Assembly (NCBI RefSeq): GCF_001553405.1
Contig: NZ_KQ960955.1
Location: 62,001 to 126,000, forward strand
DNA: 64,000 bases
DNA from: Megasphaera hutchinsoni
Lineage (GTDB): Bacteria > Bacillota > Negativicutes > Veillonellales > Megasphaeraceae
Direction: 5' to 3'
This document shows, piece after piece, positions 24,392 through 32,852 of this stretch. The stretch's first letter is position 1. Every line of letters begins with the position of its first letter. The position numbers were made by a program, and so were the translations under genes. The notes below the pieces were generated by a model, which did no database searches, was not told the origin of the DNA, and saw only the letters and a program-made list of their open reading frames with translations.

Positions 24392-25786
24392 CTATTCTAC
24401 ATTCAATACCTTACGAGGATTTAAAATAGAATTAGGATCTAAAGCCTGCTTAATTTTCTTCATCATCATCAACTCTACCGGATTCGTGTATGTTTCCATA
24501 TAATCAACTCGTTTTACGCCGATACCATGTTCGCCTGACAATTTACCTCCTAAAGAATATACAAATGGATATGCCTGTTTACGAAAATCAGCCAGCTGTC
24601 TTTCCCATTCCGTCTTTTCTAAATTGCCTCGTAAAATCTGAAAATGTAAATTACCATCTCCCGCATGAGCTAAACAAAATACTTGAAAATCATATGCCGC
24701 TGCCATCTGTACAACAGTTTCAATACACTCAGCAATTCGCAAAACAGGTACTACTAAATCTTCCGAGGTGGCTTCTTTCGATAATTCACGCGTGCTTTCC
24801 AAACAACTCCGCCGCACTCGCCAAATACGTTCATCGGCTTCTAATATATCCGTTGCACCTGCCGCTTCACATATATTCGATAAGCGTTCAATATTATCCT
24901 GTAATTCTTCTTCCCGATATGTATCTAAAGAAACAATAACATAATACCCATCTTGCCAATGCGGCAGTTGTAATCGACAATACTCATTCGCCCGTTTAAC
25001 AAAGCGATTGTCCATAAACTCAACAGAAGTCGGATTCAATTTTTCTTTTATTAAATTAGGCACAAAGTTAATTGCCTTTGATAAATCAGTAAATACCGCC
25101 AATGCATCAAAATGATACAAAGGTGTTGGAATTAATTTCAACGTAGCTTTTGTAATAACGCCCAATGTTCCTTCCGAACCAATAATCAATTGCTCTAAAC
25201 AAAAACCAGTCGAACATTTTTTTAAATTGCCACCGAGTTCCACAATTTCTCCTGTTGGTAAAACTACTTCAATAGCATATACTTGATGCCGTGTTGTCCC
25301 ATACCGCACCGCTTTATTCCCCCCTGCATTTGTAGCTAAATTACCACCAATTAAACAACTATCGGCACTACACGGATCCCCTGCATATAACAACCCCTTT
25401 TCTCGTGCTGCTTGTTGTATATCTACCGTACGTACACCTGCTTCAACGACCATAAATAACCCTTCTTCATTCAATTCAAGAATACGATTAAGCCGTTCTA
25501 ACAATACCACAATGCCGCCGCAAACAGGAATCGCACCGCCGCTTACGCTTGTACCTGCACTGCGTGGGGTGACGGGAATATGATAAACATTAGCAAGTTT
25601 AATTATAGCCCCAATTTCTTCTGCATTAGCTGGGGCTACAACTACTTCCGGCATTGTCCACAATTCAGGTGCCATACTTTCGTCCGATGAATAGGAAATT
25701 AGCTCATCTTTATTCATTTTTACATAAGATGGGCCTACTATATGTTGCAATTTTTCTATAACTTCTGTCGTTACTTTTTGATACAT
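24392..25786 (-). CDS. FAD-linked oxidase, GlcD / D-lactate dehydrogenase family (copy 2)
   Basis: A 464-residue paralogue of the protein at 1353-2771, with the same architecture: FAD-binding block PRSAGTSVSGGA, AGDPCSADSCLIGGN, NAGGNKAVRYGT, AHAGDGNLHFQIL and C-terminal GEHGIGVKR. It probably oxidises a 2-hydroxy acid. The FAD segment has GTSVSGGA where copy 1 has GTGLAAGA, so the two are clearly diverged and may use different substrates. AAGGAGAGG precedes the ATG. It follows a GntR/FCD regulator 73 bases upstream in the same direction, which may control it; FCD regulators often sense hydroxy acids. Confidence 0.88.
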   Translation of the reverse strand: MYQKVTTEVIEKLQHIVGPSYVKMNKDELISYSSDESMAPELWTMPEVVVAPANAEEIGAIIKLANVYHIPVTPRSAGTSVSGGAIPVCGGIVVLLERLNRILELNEEGLFMVVEAGVRTVDIQQAAREKGLLYAGDPCSADSCLIGGNLATNAGGNKAVRYGTTRHQVYAIEVVLPTGEIVELGGNLKKCSTGFCLEQLIIGSEGTLGVITKATLKLIPTPLYHFDALAVFTDLSKAINFVPNLIKEKLNPTSVEFMDNRFVKRANEYCRLQLPHWQDGYYVIVSLDTYREEELQDNIERLSNICEAAGATDILEADERIWRVRRSCLESTRELSKEATSEDLVVPVLRIAECIETVVQMAAAYDFQVFCLAHAGDGNLHFQILRGNLEKTEWERQLADFRKQAYPFVYSLGGKLSGEHGIGVKRVDYMETYTNPVELMMMKKIKQALDPNSILNPRKVLNVE

Positions 25787-25820
25787 ATACTACCTCTCCT
25801 TACTATAATAAAAATTAAAA

Positions 25821-25848
25821 ACATGAAATCCCTACTAAGATTTCATGT
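25821..25848 (-). terminator. Terminator after the GntR regulator
   Basis: A perfect 10-base stem ACATGAAATC / GATTTCATGT with an eight-base loop, then TTTTTAATTTT on the minus strand, 11 bases after the regulator stop. It lies just upstream of the second GlcD-like gene, so that gene needs its own promoter or read-through. Confidence 0.8.
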
Positions 25849-25859
25849 CCTCCATATAT

Positions 25860-26597
25860 TTATTCTTTTATCGCATCATGGTACCATTTTTTCCATTGCT
25901 GAAGAGATTTTTTATCCTCTCTAATCCCTTTTAATAGCGTTTTTTCTGAATTTTCCATATGCCGCTTAGCCACTTTTCGTGCCATAGAACTATTATGAGC
26001 AGCAATATTTTCCACCATTTGACGATGTTCTTCCCACGTTGCCGTAAGTCTACCCGGATAATGCATAGATATAGACCGAAAACGCAACATCTGCTCACGT
26101 AAATTATGTAAAATATCTACTAATCGTTGATTTCGACTCGCATGATATAATACATCATGAAACCGTACATCTGCATCCACAATACGTTCAAATTCATCTC
26201 GTTCAATATATCCATTAATTTCCACCAAAATACGCTCCAAGCATTCCAATTCTTCCGTAGTAATCCGCTCGGCTGCCAATCCGGCAGCTAATTCTTCTAA
26301 GGCTCCTCGAATTTCAAATACTTGTGCAATATCTTTAAGCGATATATCGGCAACATAAGTCCCTCTTCTCGGTACCATCACGACAAACCCTTCTTGCTCT
26401 AATTGTCGTATCGCTTCTCGTATTGGGGTCCGACTGACACCCAAAGTATCGGCTAACGTTATTTCTCGCAATCGCTGTCCTGGTGACAATCGCCCATCTT
26501 TTATAGCCTGTCGCAATGCATCACTTACCACTTCACGGAGTGAACGATACGTGTCTAATTGTATCGGCGCTAATGTATATTCTTTTTTCTTATCCAT
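25860..26597 (-). CDS. GntR family transcriptional regulator, FCD (FadR/LldR) subfamily
   Basis: A 245-residue repressor-type protein. The winged helix-turn-helix spans about residues 15-80 (LREITLADTLGVSRTPIREAIRQLEQEG, given in overlapping parts, is the GntR signature, with VPRRGTYVAD as the wing). The all-helical FCD ligand domain follows, with metal-binding-type residues in DVRFHDVLYHAS and a late His in EEHRQM. The ligand is probably a small carboxylate. It sits 11 bases downstream of ispE, and a hydroxy-acid oxidase gene follows it. Regulation of that oxidase is an inference from position only. Confidence 0.88.
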   Translation of the reverse strand: MDKKKEYTLAPIQLDTYRSLREVVSDALRQAIKDGRLSPGQRLREITLADTLGVSRTPIREAIRQLEQEGFVVMVPRRGTYVADISLKDIAQVFEIRGALEELAAGLAAERITTEELECLERILVEINGYIERDEFERIVDADVRFHDVLYHASRNQRLVDILHNLREQMLRFRSISMHYPGRLTATWEEHRQMVENIAAHNSSMARKVAKRHMENSEKTLLKGIREDKKSLQQWKKWYHDAIKE

Positions 26598-26608
26598 TTA
26601 ATACACCC

Positions 26609-27460
26609 TCACCCTATTAACGTTGTCCTATAATAAGCAATACCTTGGTGGTGTGCTTCTTTCTCCAACATTTGTAATTGTTTTTCATCTACGTCAGAAG
26701 ATATCAATGCAAATACAGCCGATCCACTGCCACTCATCAAGGAAGGAATGCCAAATGCCGAAAACAGAACTTTACACTTCTGTATTAACGGCTTTTCCGG
26801 AAGTACTAATTCTTCAAAAGTATTTTTCCAAATAGAAACCAAACGAATCATATTTTTTTCATATACACATTGTATAATCTCTTGCATCGGAACCAATTCA
26901 ACCTGTTGCCGTTGATCAAATAAAGCATATGCCTCTTTTGTCTGCACAGCTACATCAGGATGTAGCAACACCACATGCCAAGGTGGCAGCGATGGTAACT
27001 TTTTCAAGATTTCCCCCTTGCCCATACCATGCATGGTTCCCCCATGTATACAAAATGGAACATCTGCACCTAACGTTTCTCCCAATTGACATAATTCATC
27101 TACCGACAAATGTAACTCCCAAATTTTATTTAATCCGCGTAAAACAGCAGCTCCATCTGCACTTCCGCCTGCTAACCCAGCCGCCATAGGTATATTTTTT
27201 TTTATATGAATATGTAACGGTGTTTTATTTTTGGCATATGTACGCAATAACTGATATGCTTTATAAGCCAAATTACTTTCATCACATGGAAGCCCCTGAT
27301 GTGTACACGTAAGTCGAAATGTAGAAGCTTCTGTAAATTGAATAATATCCGCTAATCCAATCGACTGAAATACCGTATTAATCGTGTGATACCCATTCGT
27401 GCATCGTCCCGTAATAGCCAAACCTAAATTAATTTTGCCACAGCCTTTTTCTTCCCACAT
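26609..27460 (-). CDS. ispE: 4-diphosphocytidyl-2-C-methyl-D-erythritol kinase
   Basis: A 283-residue GHMP kinase that phosphorylates CDP-methylerythritol in the non-mevalonate (MEP) isoprenoid pathway. The substrate and ATP motifs are GKINLGLAITGRCTNGYH near the N-terminus, PMAAGLAGGSADGAAVL (about residues 88-104) and LMSGSGSAVFAL in the C-terminal domain. I chose the ATG at 27460, with GGGAG just upstream; the longer reading starts at a GTG four codons earlier. It is divergent from yitT and followed closely by the GntR regulator. Confidence 0.95.
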   Translation of the reverse strand: MWEEKGCGKINLGLAITGRCTNGYHTINTVFQSIGLADIIQFTEASTFRLTCTHQGLPCDESNLAYKAYQLLRTYAKNKTPLHIHIKKNIPMAAGLAGGSADGAAVLRGLNKIWELHLSVDELCQLGETLGADVPFCIHGGTMHGMGKGEILKKLPSLPPWHVVLLHPDVAVQTKEAYALFDQRQQVELVPMQEIIQCVYEKNMIRLVSIWKNTFEELVLPEKPLIQKCKVLFSAFGIPSLMSGSGSAVFALISSDVDEKQLQMLEKEAHHQGIAYYRTTLIG

Positions 27461-27634
27461 ATCTACTCCCACATCAAATCCAATAATAAAGCTTATTCCA
27501 TATTTTAAATCAGTATCCCTCTATGTTATAATAATTTCAGTTAAGTTCGCTTGATGATATCCTTCATATTTATCAATTATACTTTTTTTTATCCCAAATG
27601 ACAATCATTTAACTATATTAGGAGTAGATATATT

Positions 27635-28570
27635 ATGTCTTTAATCCATTTCTTTTCTATATTAAACAAAGCAAAACCATATATTGCTGCTATTGTCGGT
27701 AATATTATTTGCGGTTTAGGTATCAACGCCTTTTTTATCCCTCACCATTTATTGAGCAGTGGCTTAAGTGGAATTGGGATTATTATTTATTACGCCTTAG
27801 GTTTCCCCGTGGGAACAACCGTGTTTATTTTAAATATTCCCATTATGATTGCCTGTTACAAATATATGGGAAAAACCTATACCTTAATTAGTTTAATCGG
27901 TACCGTTCTCTTTTCCGCGGCAATTGATTTTACTGCTTTTACTGCACAATGGGATATCATCAAAGATCCCATGTTATCTTGTATAGCTGGAGGCATCACA
28001 ACTGGATTCGGCTTTGGTATTCTTTATAAATATAATGTCAATAGCGGTGGCATGGATGTCGTAGCCGCTATTGTAAAAAAATACTACTCCTTAGAAATGG
28101 GAAATGTTGTAATGGGAATGAATACTTTAGTTCTCTTATGTTCAGCCTATATGTTTTCTTTAGAACCAGCGGTGCTCACTTTTGTCGGTATTACCATCGC
28201 TACTATTGTTACCAATAAAGTCGTAATCGGCATGAAACAACGAAAATCCGTTATCATTATTTCTAATCATGCTGAAGAAATAGCGAATGTCCTTATGCGC
28301 TATATTGGACATGGTGCAACTTATTTATACGGTCAAGGTGCTTATACTATGCAAGATAAACGGATTATTTATGCCGTTATCAAATTAACGGAAGTATCTA
28401 AAATAAAAGAAATTGTAAATAAACTAGATTCCTCAGCTTTTATGATTATCAGCGATGCCTCAGAAGTCGTTGGACGGGGGTTCACAATACCTGCGCCAAA
28501 ATATCATACCCATCCAGGCGATTCATTAGTCATGCCTCGGACACGCACGTCACGTCCACCTGAATATTAA
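27635..28570 (+). CDS. YitT family membrane protein (DUF2179)
   Basis: A 311-residue protein with about five or six N-terminal transmembrane segments (residues 15-200) carrying the YitT patterns IICGLGINAFFIPHHLLSSGLSG and NVNSGGMDVVAAI in short adjoining pieces. A cytoplasmic C-terminal DUF2179 domain follows (IRYIGHGATYLYGQGAYT region, ending near DASEVVGRGF). The function of the family is unknown; it is common in Firmicutes. TTAGGAG precedes the ATG. The gene is divergent from ispE and ends at a bidirectional terminator. Confidence 0.88.
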   Translation: MSLIHFFSILNKAKPYIAAIVGNIICGLGINAFFIPHHLLSSGLSGIGIIIYYALGFPVGTTVFILNIPIMIACYKYMGKTYTLISLIGTVLFSAAIDFTAFTAQWDIIKDPMLSCIAGGITTGFGFGILYKYNVNSGGMDVVAAIVKKYYSLEMGNVVMGMNTLVLLCSAYMFSLEPAVLTFVGITIATIVTNKVVIGMKQRKSVIIISNHAEEIANVLMRYIGHGATYLYGQGAYTMQDKRIIYAVIKLTEVSKIKEIVNKLDSSAFMIISDASEVVGRGFTIPAPKYHTHPGDSLVMPRTRTSRPPEY

Positions 28571-28576
28571 TTACCG

Positions 28577-28616
28577 AAAAAAAGATAGGCGATTTATTCA
28601 ATCGTCTATCTTTTTT
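28577..28616. terminator. Bidirectional terminator between yitT and the OstA-like gene
   Basis: A 16-base stem with one G-T pair (28578-28593 with 28601-28616) flanked by A- and T-runs on both sides, between convergent genes. It ends two bases before the stop of the minus-strand gene. Confidence 0.85.
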
Positions 28617-28617
28617 A

Positions 28618-30039
28618 TTACAAATCTTTAATAACAAAAGAAATATCCCATTTCTTTTTCACTTGTTTATACGTCGCTCTCCATGTAGCAGAGTGTAAAT
28701 CACGAATCCATGTATATTGCCTTTCCTGTAAACGATGAGTGTCTATATCTCGTGTCAACGAATATAAAAATACATCCTTATCCGTAATAGCATATCCTAG
28801 TGAAACCCCTTCTTGTCGAGGATATTCAATAGCATCAAACCGATATGGTGTTTTTCCTTGAATATCATGGTATTTATACCAAAAAGTAGCCCATCCTTTG
28901 GTAGTCAATCGCTGTGTCAACGAAATTCCACCATATCGATCAAATCGAGCTTGTTTTTGTCTGGAATACCCATCTTTTTGAAATCCAATATATCCTTGAA
29001 CATATGCTTTGGGCCAAATAGCCCAAGGCTGATGAGAAACTTCTCCTTTTATCCCCCAATGCCAACCAGAAACCTGATGATTTTCCCGCCAATAACCTCT
29101 ATCTATTTTCCATTTCAAAAAAAAGGACGATTTCCCTAAATACAAACGGGATGATACATACTCTACATTAGGCCATTTCGTAATCCAAGTAGGTGCTTCT
29201 ATATCTGTACTTAGCTCTTCCTTATAACCAATAGAAAAAATACCACTCCGTACATACCGAGCAAATTGTAACGTCGGACGAATATGATTTCTTGCAGATG
29301 CTGTATATTCCCCTTCAATAAATAAATCACCGGATTCATTTAAAGGAAAAGAAACCGCCCCAGTAACACTCCATCCTTCATAACTTTTATAAATGGGTTT
29401 AGGAAACAACGAAAATAACCAAGGCATCGCACTTTTCCCGTGTCCGATATTTTTTTCATACGTTCCATACGATAATAAACAAGTGTTTTTAAACCAAAAT
29501 TGGGCATTATTAATCGTAAGTTTTCTTTTTTTATCAATAATAATATCTTCACCCGTGACATAATAATCAGGGACTTTAGCTACTGCATGCGGTGTCGTAA
29601 GCATTCCTTTTTTTATGTGTAACACACCATCTTGCAAAGAAACCTGTTGGCCGCGAAAATAAATTGCTCCATTCAACCAATTGCCTTCCGCCTGATCCAT
29701 CACTGCCTTCTGGTTATTTTGATAATATGTAACCTTATTTAAAATAAGCCGATCCGTACCATAAAGCACGCTAATTTTATCGGGAATGTGATATTCTTTT
29801 GTGTTCGTATTTCCCTCAATATAATCCGTCTTCAATAAATTCGCATGATAATATATTTCTACGTTTCCCCGAGCCATAACATATCCATCGTGCTGCTGCA
29901 TAGCCACTGTATCAGCAACCATCCGTACCGCCTCTTGGTTAGGCAATGCAACTGGAGATCTATCCGCCGCCAGCGAAGTAATTGAAATACTACCTAACAT
30001 AACACTTATACCAATAATAGTAACATGCTTACTTTTCAT
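28618..30039 (-). CDS. OstA/LptD-like outer-membrane protein
   Basis: About 473 residues. A signal peptide (MKSKHVTIIGISVMLGSISITSLA) is followed by an OstA/LptA-like beta domain (residues about 35-160: MVADTVAMQQHDGYVMARGNVEIYY pattern, repeated short strands). The rest has alternating aromatic beta-strands consistent with an outer-membrane barrel and ends in VIKDL. LptD inserts LPS in the outer leaflet. This protein is much shorter than the E. coli one (about 780 residues), so it may be a minimal LptD or a relative. The start overlaps the stop of the upstream gene, with AAAGGCGGT as ribosome binding site. Confidence 0.7.
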   Translation of the reverse strand: MKSKHVTIIGISVMLGSISITSLAADRSPVALPNQEAVRMVADTVAMQQHDGYVMARGNVEIYYHANLLKTDYIEGNTNTKEYHIPDKISVLYGTDRLILNKVTYYQNNQKAVMDQAEGNWLNGAIYFRGQQVSLQDGVLHIKKGMLTTPHAVAKVPDYYVTGEDIIIDKKRKLTINNAQFWFKNTCLLSYGTYEKNIGHGKSAMPWLFSLFPKPIYKSYEGWSVTGAVSFPLNESGDLFIEGEYTASARNHIRPTLQFARYVRSGIFSIGYKEELSTDIEAPTWITKWPNVEYVSSRLYLGKSSFFLKWKIDRGYWRENHQVSGWHWGIKGEVSHQPWAIWPKAYVQGYIGFQKDGYSRQKQARFDRYGGISLTQRLTTKGWATFWYKYHDIQGKTPYRFDAIEYPRQEGVSLGYAITDKDVFLYSLTRDIDTHRLQERQYTWIRDLHSATWRATYKQVKKKWDISFVIKDL

Positions 30040-31369
30040 TTTTACCGCCTTTACGAGTAGGTTTAATGGTAACGATGATTTCATCATCATTTCCACTTTG
30101 TACCCCCTCCTTCTGTTTTAGCTCAGATGTCTTCCCCTTTACTGCTTTTGTTTCTACTTTTTTCTTTGAGCGTTGGCTTTCATCAACTAGCTTATTATCT
30201 ACGGCCTGATTTGATGGGATAATTTTTAAATCGTTCTTATTTACAAGCATTTTCTGTGCATGCCCATTCATCGCAGAAAATTTTGTAGACTCAACATCTA
30301 CCACAGATACTGCTTTTTCTTCTCCCTGGTTTTCCTTACTATCTACCGTAGACGTGAGCGATACAGGAACAGGCACACGCGGTGCTGTTGCACCTACCAA
30401 TTTAGTCACAGGAACACTTTCAGCCACTTTATCCGCTAATTGCATAACATTCGTAGAAAGCTGTTTTACTCCACTTACTTCAATGGTATTGACAGTCTGC
30501 ACATAAACGGTTGTTCCTTTTGGTAACACTGCTTCCTGTCCATGTACAAATAAACCTCCCACCAATCCTACTGGACCTAAAATCAATGCCCCAGCTGCAG
30601 AAGCACCTGCTGCATTAGCCATATGCTGATACTCCTGAGAATTGACATCGGCACATTTCAATGCAATAGCCGTACCATCAATACCTCGTATATATTGATA
30701 TTTCAACTCAAGCTTTCCGTCAATACCAAACCGCCGTGCCTTGCGCACCGTACCTACTATGGCATCTGTCGTAGTGCCTTCTGGAATGACAATTGCATCG
30801 CCTACACGTATATCCTTCGTAGCAGCTAAACGAATAATATCTCCTTCTTGAGCAGATACTGAATCAATAGCATCCAACGTTTGCAACGGAATAAGCATAC
30901 CTGCAGGGATTACCACCAATTGAGGAGTATACTTATGATTACCCAACATAACCTGTCGCAAAACCGATAATCTCTTTTGTATCGATCCTTCTTGTGTATG
31001 ACCAAAAATGCTTTCTTCTATATTTTCTAGCCGTACCACTACTGGTTCATCTGTAACTTTATGGGCATACACACTTTGTAACAAATTAAGTGTCGTCAAC
31101 ACAGATAACTTTTCGCCATCATTACCATATACATCCTTATATAGTCCATCTGTCATTTCCTGCAAATTATCGGTACTTGCTTGATTAAGCCTTAACGTGT
31201 TCGCTAAGGCTTGTAATCGATCTTGAAGTGCTCCGGTTTGCGGCGTACCATACAACGAAGTTTCAATACGTTCTGTTTTTTCTAAAATAGTATATTCTGC
31301 TCCCTGTGCTACAACCATACCACATACAGCCAATATAGTCATTCCTAATGTTACCTTTTTTCGCCACAT
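30029..31369 (-). CDS. Large exported protein of unknown function, co-transcribed with the OstA-like gene
   Basis: A 446-residue protein with a cleavable-type signal peptide (MWRKKVTLGMTILAVCGMVVAQGA). Two similar segments near the N-terminus, IETSLYGTPQTGALQDRLQAL and IEESIFGHTQEGSIQKRLSVL, look like an internal duplication. The middle (about 150-290) contains short beta-rich stretches and a Gly/Ala-rich hydrophobic segment (AAGASAAGALILGPVGLVGGLFV). The C-terminal 120 residues are Lys/Glu-rich and probably disordered. Its end overlaps the start of the OstA-like gene, so a shared envelope role is likely. I do not recognise the family. Confidence 0.7.
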   Translation of the reverse strand: MWRKKVTLGMTILAVCGMVVAQGAEYTILEKTERIETSLYGTPQTGALQDRLQALANTLRLNQASTDNLQEMTDGLYKDVYGNDGEKLSVLTTLNLLQSVYAHKVTDEPVVVRLENIEESIFGHTQEGSIQKRLSVLRQVMLGNHKYTPQLVVIPAGMLIPLQTLDAIDSVSAQEGDIIRLAATKDIRVGDAIVIPEGTTTDAIVGTVRKARRFGIDGKLELKYQYIRGIDGTAIALKCADVNSQEYQHMANAAGASAAGALILGPVGLVGGLFVHGQEAVLPKGTTVYVQTVNTIEVSGVKQLSTNVMQLADKVAESVPVTKLVGATAPRVPVPVSLTSTVDSKENQGEEKAVSVVDVESTKFSAMNGHAQKMLVNKNDLKIIPSNQAVDNKLVDESQRSKKKVETKAVKGKTSELKQKEGVQSGNDDEIIVTIKPTRKGGKNEK

Positions 31370-31610
31370 ACCCTTATCCTCCTATTAATAATATACTGAT
31401 ATAAAATAAAATCTAGGATGATTTAATTATATAAAAACCCCTTACAAAAAGCAATTAGAATCATATTTATCGTTTTCTCGCTGTCGCCCAAAATCAAGTT
31501 GAATTACGCTCTACTACCACCTTATCAAAGCAATTAAAATCCCATCGACCACGCATGCCTTTTATTCCCTATCAAACCAAAAATCTATGCCTTATGAAAA
31601 ATAAACAAAA
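31370..31610. other. Intergenic gap between the exported-protein gene and rpsI
   Basis: No gene is visible. The part next to the exported-protein gene is AT-rich and holds its unlocated promoter. A short imperfect direct repeat (GCAATTAGAATC near 31449 and GCAATTAAAATC near 31530) is the only other pattern seen. Confidence 0.3.
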
Positions 31611-31641
31611 AAACCCAGCAACCAATATAGTTACTGGGTTT
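31611..31641 (-). terminator. Terminator of the rplM-rpsI operon
   Basis: A 12-base stem with one mismatch (31611-31622 with 31630-31641) followed on the minus strand by TTTTTTTG, 16 bases after the rpsI stop. Confidence 0.85.
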
Positions 31642-31656
31642 AGACATATCGAAAAA

Positions 31657-32052
31657 TTAACGTTTCGAGAACTGCGATGCTTTACGAGCTTTTTTAAGAC
31701 CGTATTTACGACGTTCTTTTTCACGTGGATCACGTGTTAATAATCCAGCCTTTTTCAAGCTTTGGCGATAATCACTATTAACTTCTAACAATGCACGACT
31801 GATACCATGACGAATCGCTCCAGCTTGTCCTGAAGGTCCACCACCTTTAACATCAGCAATGACATCATATTGATCAACAATGCCCGTTAAAACTAACGGT
31901 TGCTTAATAATTAATTCTAATGTCTTACGACCAAAATAGTCGTTTAATTCTTTTTTATTTACAATAATTTTTCCTTGCCCCGGAACCAGACGAACTCTAG
32001 CAACGGAGGTCTTTCTACGGCCCGTACCGTAGCAATACGTTTTTTCTGCCAT
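31657..32052 (-). CDS. rpsI: 30S ribosomal protein S9
   Basis: A 131-residue S9 of typical length. Hallmarks are [18 protein letters not shown] near the N-terminus, [21 protein letters not shown] in the middle, and the basic tail [16 protein letters not shown] whose last residues reach the P-site tRNA in the ribosome. AGGAGG precedes the ATG. It follows rplM by 18 bases, the usual pairing. Confidence 0.98.
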   Translation of the reverse strand: MAEKTYCYGTGRRKTSVARVRLVPGQGKIIVNKKELNDYFGRKTLELIIKQPLVLTGIVDQYDVIADVKGGGPSGQAGAIRHGISRALLEVNSDYRQSLKKAGLLTRDPREKERRKYGLKKARKASQFSKR

Positions 32053-32070
32053 GAAATCTTCCTCCTGGTA

Positions 32071-32511
32071 TTAACGAATGTTTAATTTTAATTCAGTCGG
32101 TTGCTGTGCCTGATGAGGATGTTCCGCACCAGCATATACATTTAATTTGCGATACATTTGTTCACCTAATTTATTTTTAGGTAACATACCACGAATCGCC
32201 ATTTCAACCACCCGTTCCGGACGTTTTTCTAATAAATGTCCGGCTTGTGTAAATTTAGATCCACCCGGATATCCTGAATGATGGAAATACGTTTTCTGAA
32301 TTAATTTTTTACCGGTCAATTTAACTTTTGCTGCATTAATAACAATAACGAAATCGCCTGTATCTACATGCGGGGTAAATATAGGTTTATGTTTTCCCCG
32401 AAGAACTTTTGCAACTTCAGCAGCAAGACGACCTAATGTTTGACCTTCAGCGTCAACAACAAACCATTTACGTTCGATGTTGCCTTTATTGGCCATAAAT
32501 GTAGTTTTCAT
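32071..32511 (-). CDS. rplM: 50S ribosomal protein L13
   Basis: A 146-residue L13 of typical length, with [30 protein letters not shown] and [13 protein letters not shown] as family blocks. The ATG at 32511 ([10 protein letters not shown]) has GGGAGG at good spacing; an upstream in-frame start would add 11 residues that no L13 carries. It is the first gene of the rplM-rpsI operon. Confidence 0.97.
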   Translation of the reverse strand: MKTTFMANKGNIERKWFVVDAEGQTLGRLAAEVAKVLRGKHKPIFTPHVDTGDFVIVINAAKVKLTGKKLIQKTYFHHSGYPGGSKFTQAGHLLEKRPERVVEMAIRGMLPKNKLGEQMYRKLNVYAGAEHPHQAQQPTELKLNIR

Positions 32512-32524
32512 GCTGTATAATTCC

Positions 32525-32600
32525 TCCCTGATCGAATAAGTCACCCAAGCTTTGATCTTTTTCTCCGGGGCTAGTGGAGTCCAAGTAAAAAGCTTACCTA
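32525..32600 (-). promoter_or_regulatory. Candidate L13 leader RNA
   Basis: The 90-base untranslated region between the rplM promoter and its start contains complementary stretches, for example AAGCTTTTTACTT with AAAGCTT later, and GGACTCCACTAGCCCCGGAG as an imperfect hairpin. L13 autoregulatory leaders of this size are known in Firmicutes. Assignment rests on position and size, not on a covariance match. Confidence 0.45.
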
Positions 32601-32603
32601 ATT

Positions 32604-32632
32604 ATTTTACAGATAACTTCTGATATTGTCAA
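32604..32632 (-). promoter_or_regulatory. Promoter of rplM-rpsI
   Basis: TTGACA (32627-32632), a 17-base spacer and TAAAAT (32604-32609) on the minus strand, about 93 bases before the rplM start codon. Confidence 0.8.
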
Positions 32633-32766
32633 GAAATTTATAAAAATCTCCCCCCAAAAAATCATCAAAAGGAAATAGCCTAGTGCCTAAATTATATAAT
32701 AAAAAAATGTTCACTGTACGATTAGCTCTACATCAATACAAATACCTTTTTCTCTATAAACCAAAA

Positions 32767-32800
32767 TCGGCGTAATCAGTATTATCACTAATTACACCGA
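32767..32800 (-). terminator. Terminator of rny
   Basis: A fully paired 14-base stem including two G-T pairs (32767-32780 with 32787-32800), loop of six, followed on the minus strand by TTTTGGTTT. It is about 50 bases after the rny stop. Confidence 0.75.
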
Positions 32801-32852
32801 TAACTAAAAAACAGTTGCAATTCTACGGCAAAAAACCTACCACTAACTGTTT

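Noticed and set aside
24490-24939. 149-codon open frame on the plus strand
   Set aside because: It is antisense to the second GlcD-like gene and has no ribosome binding site or recognisable domain.
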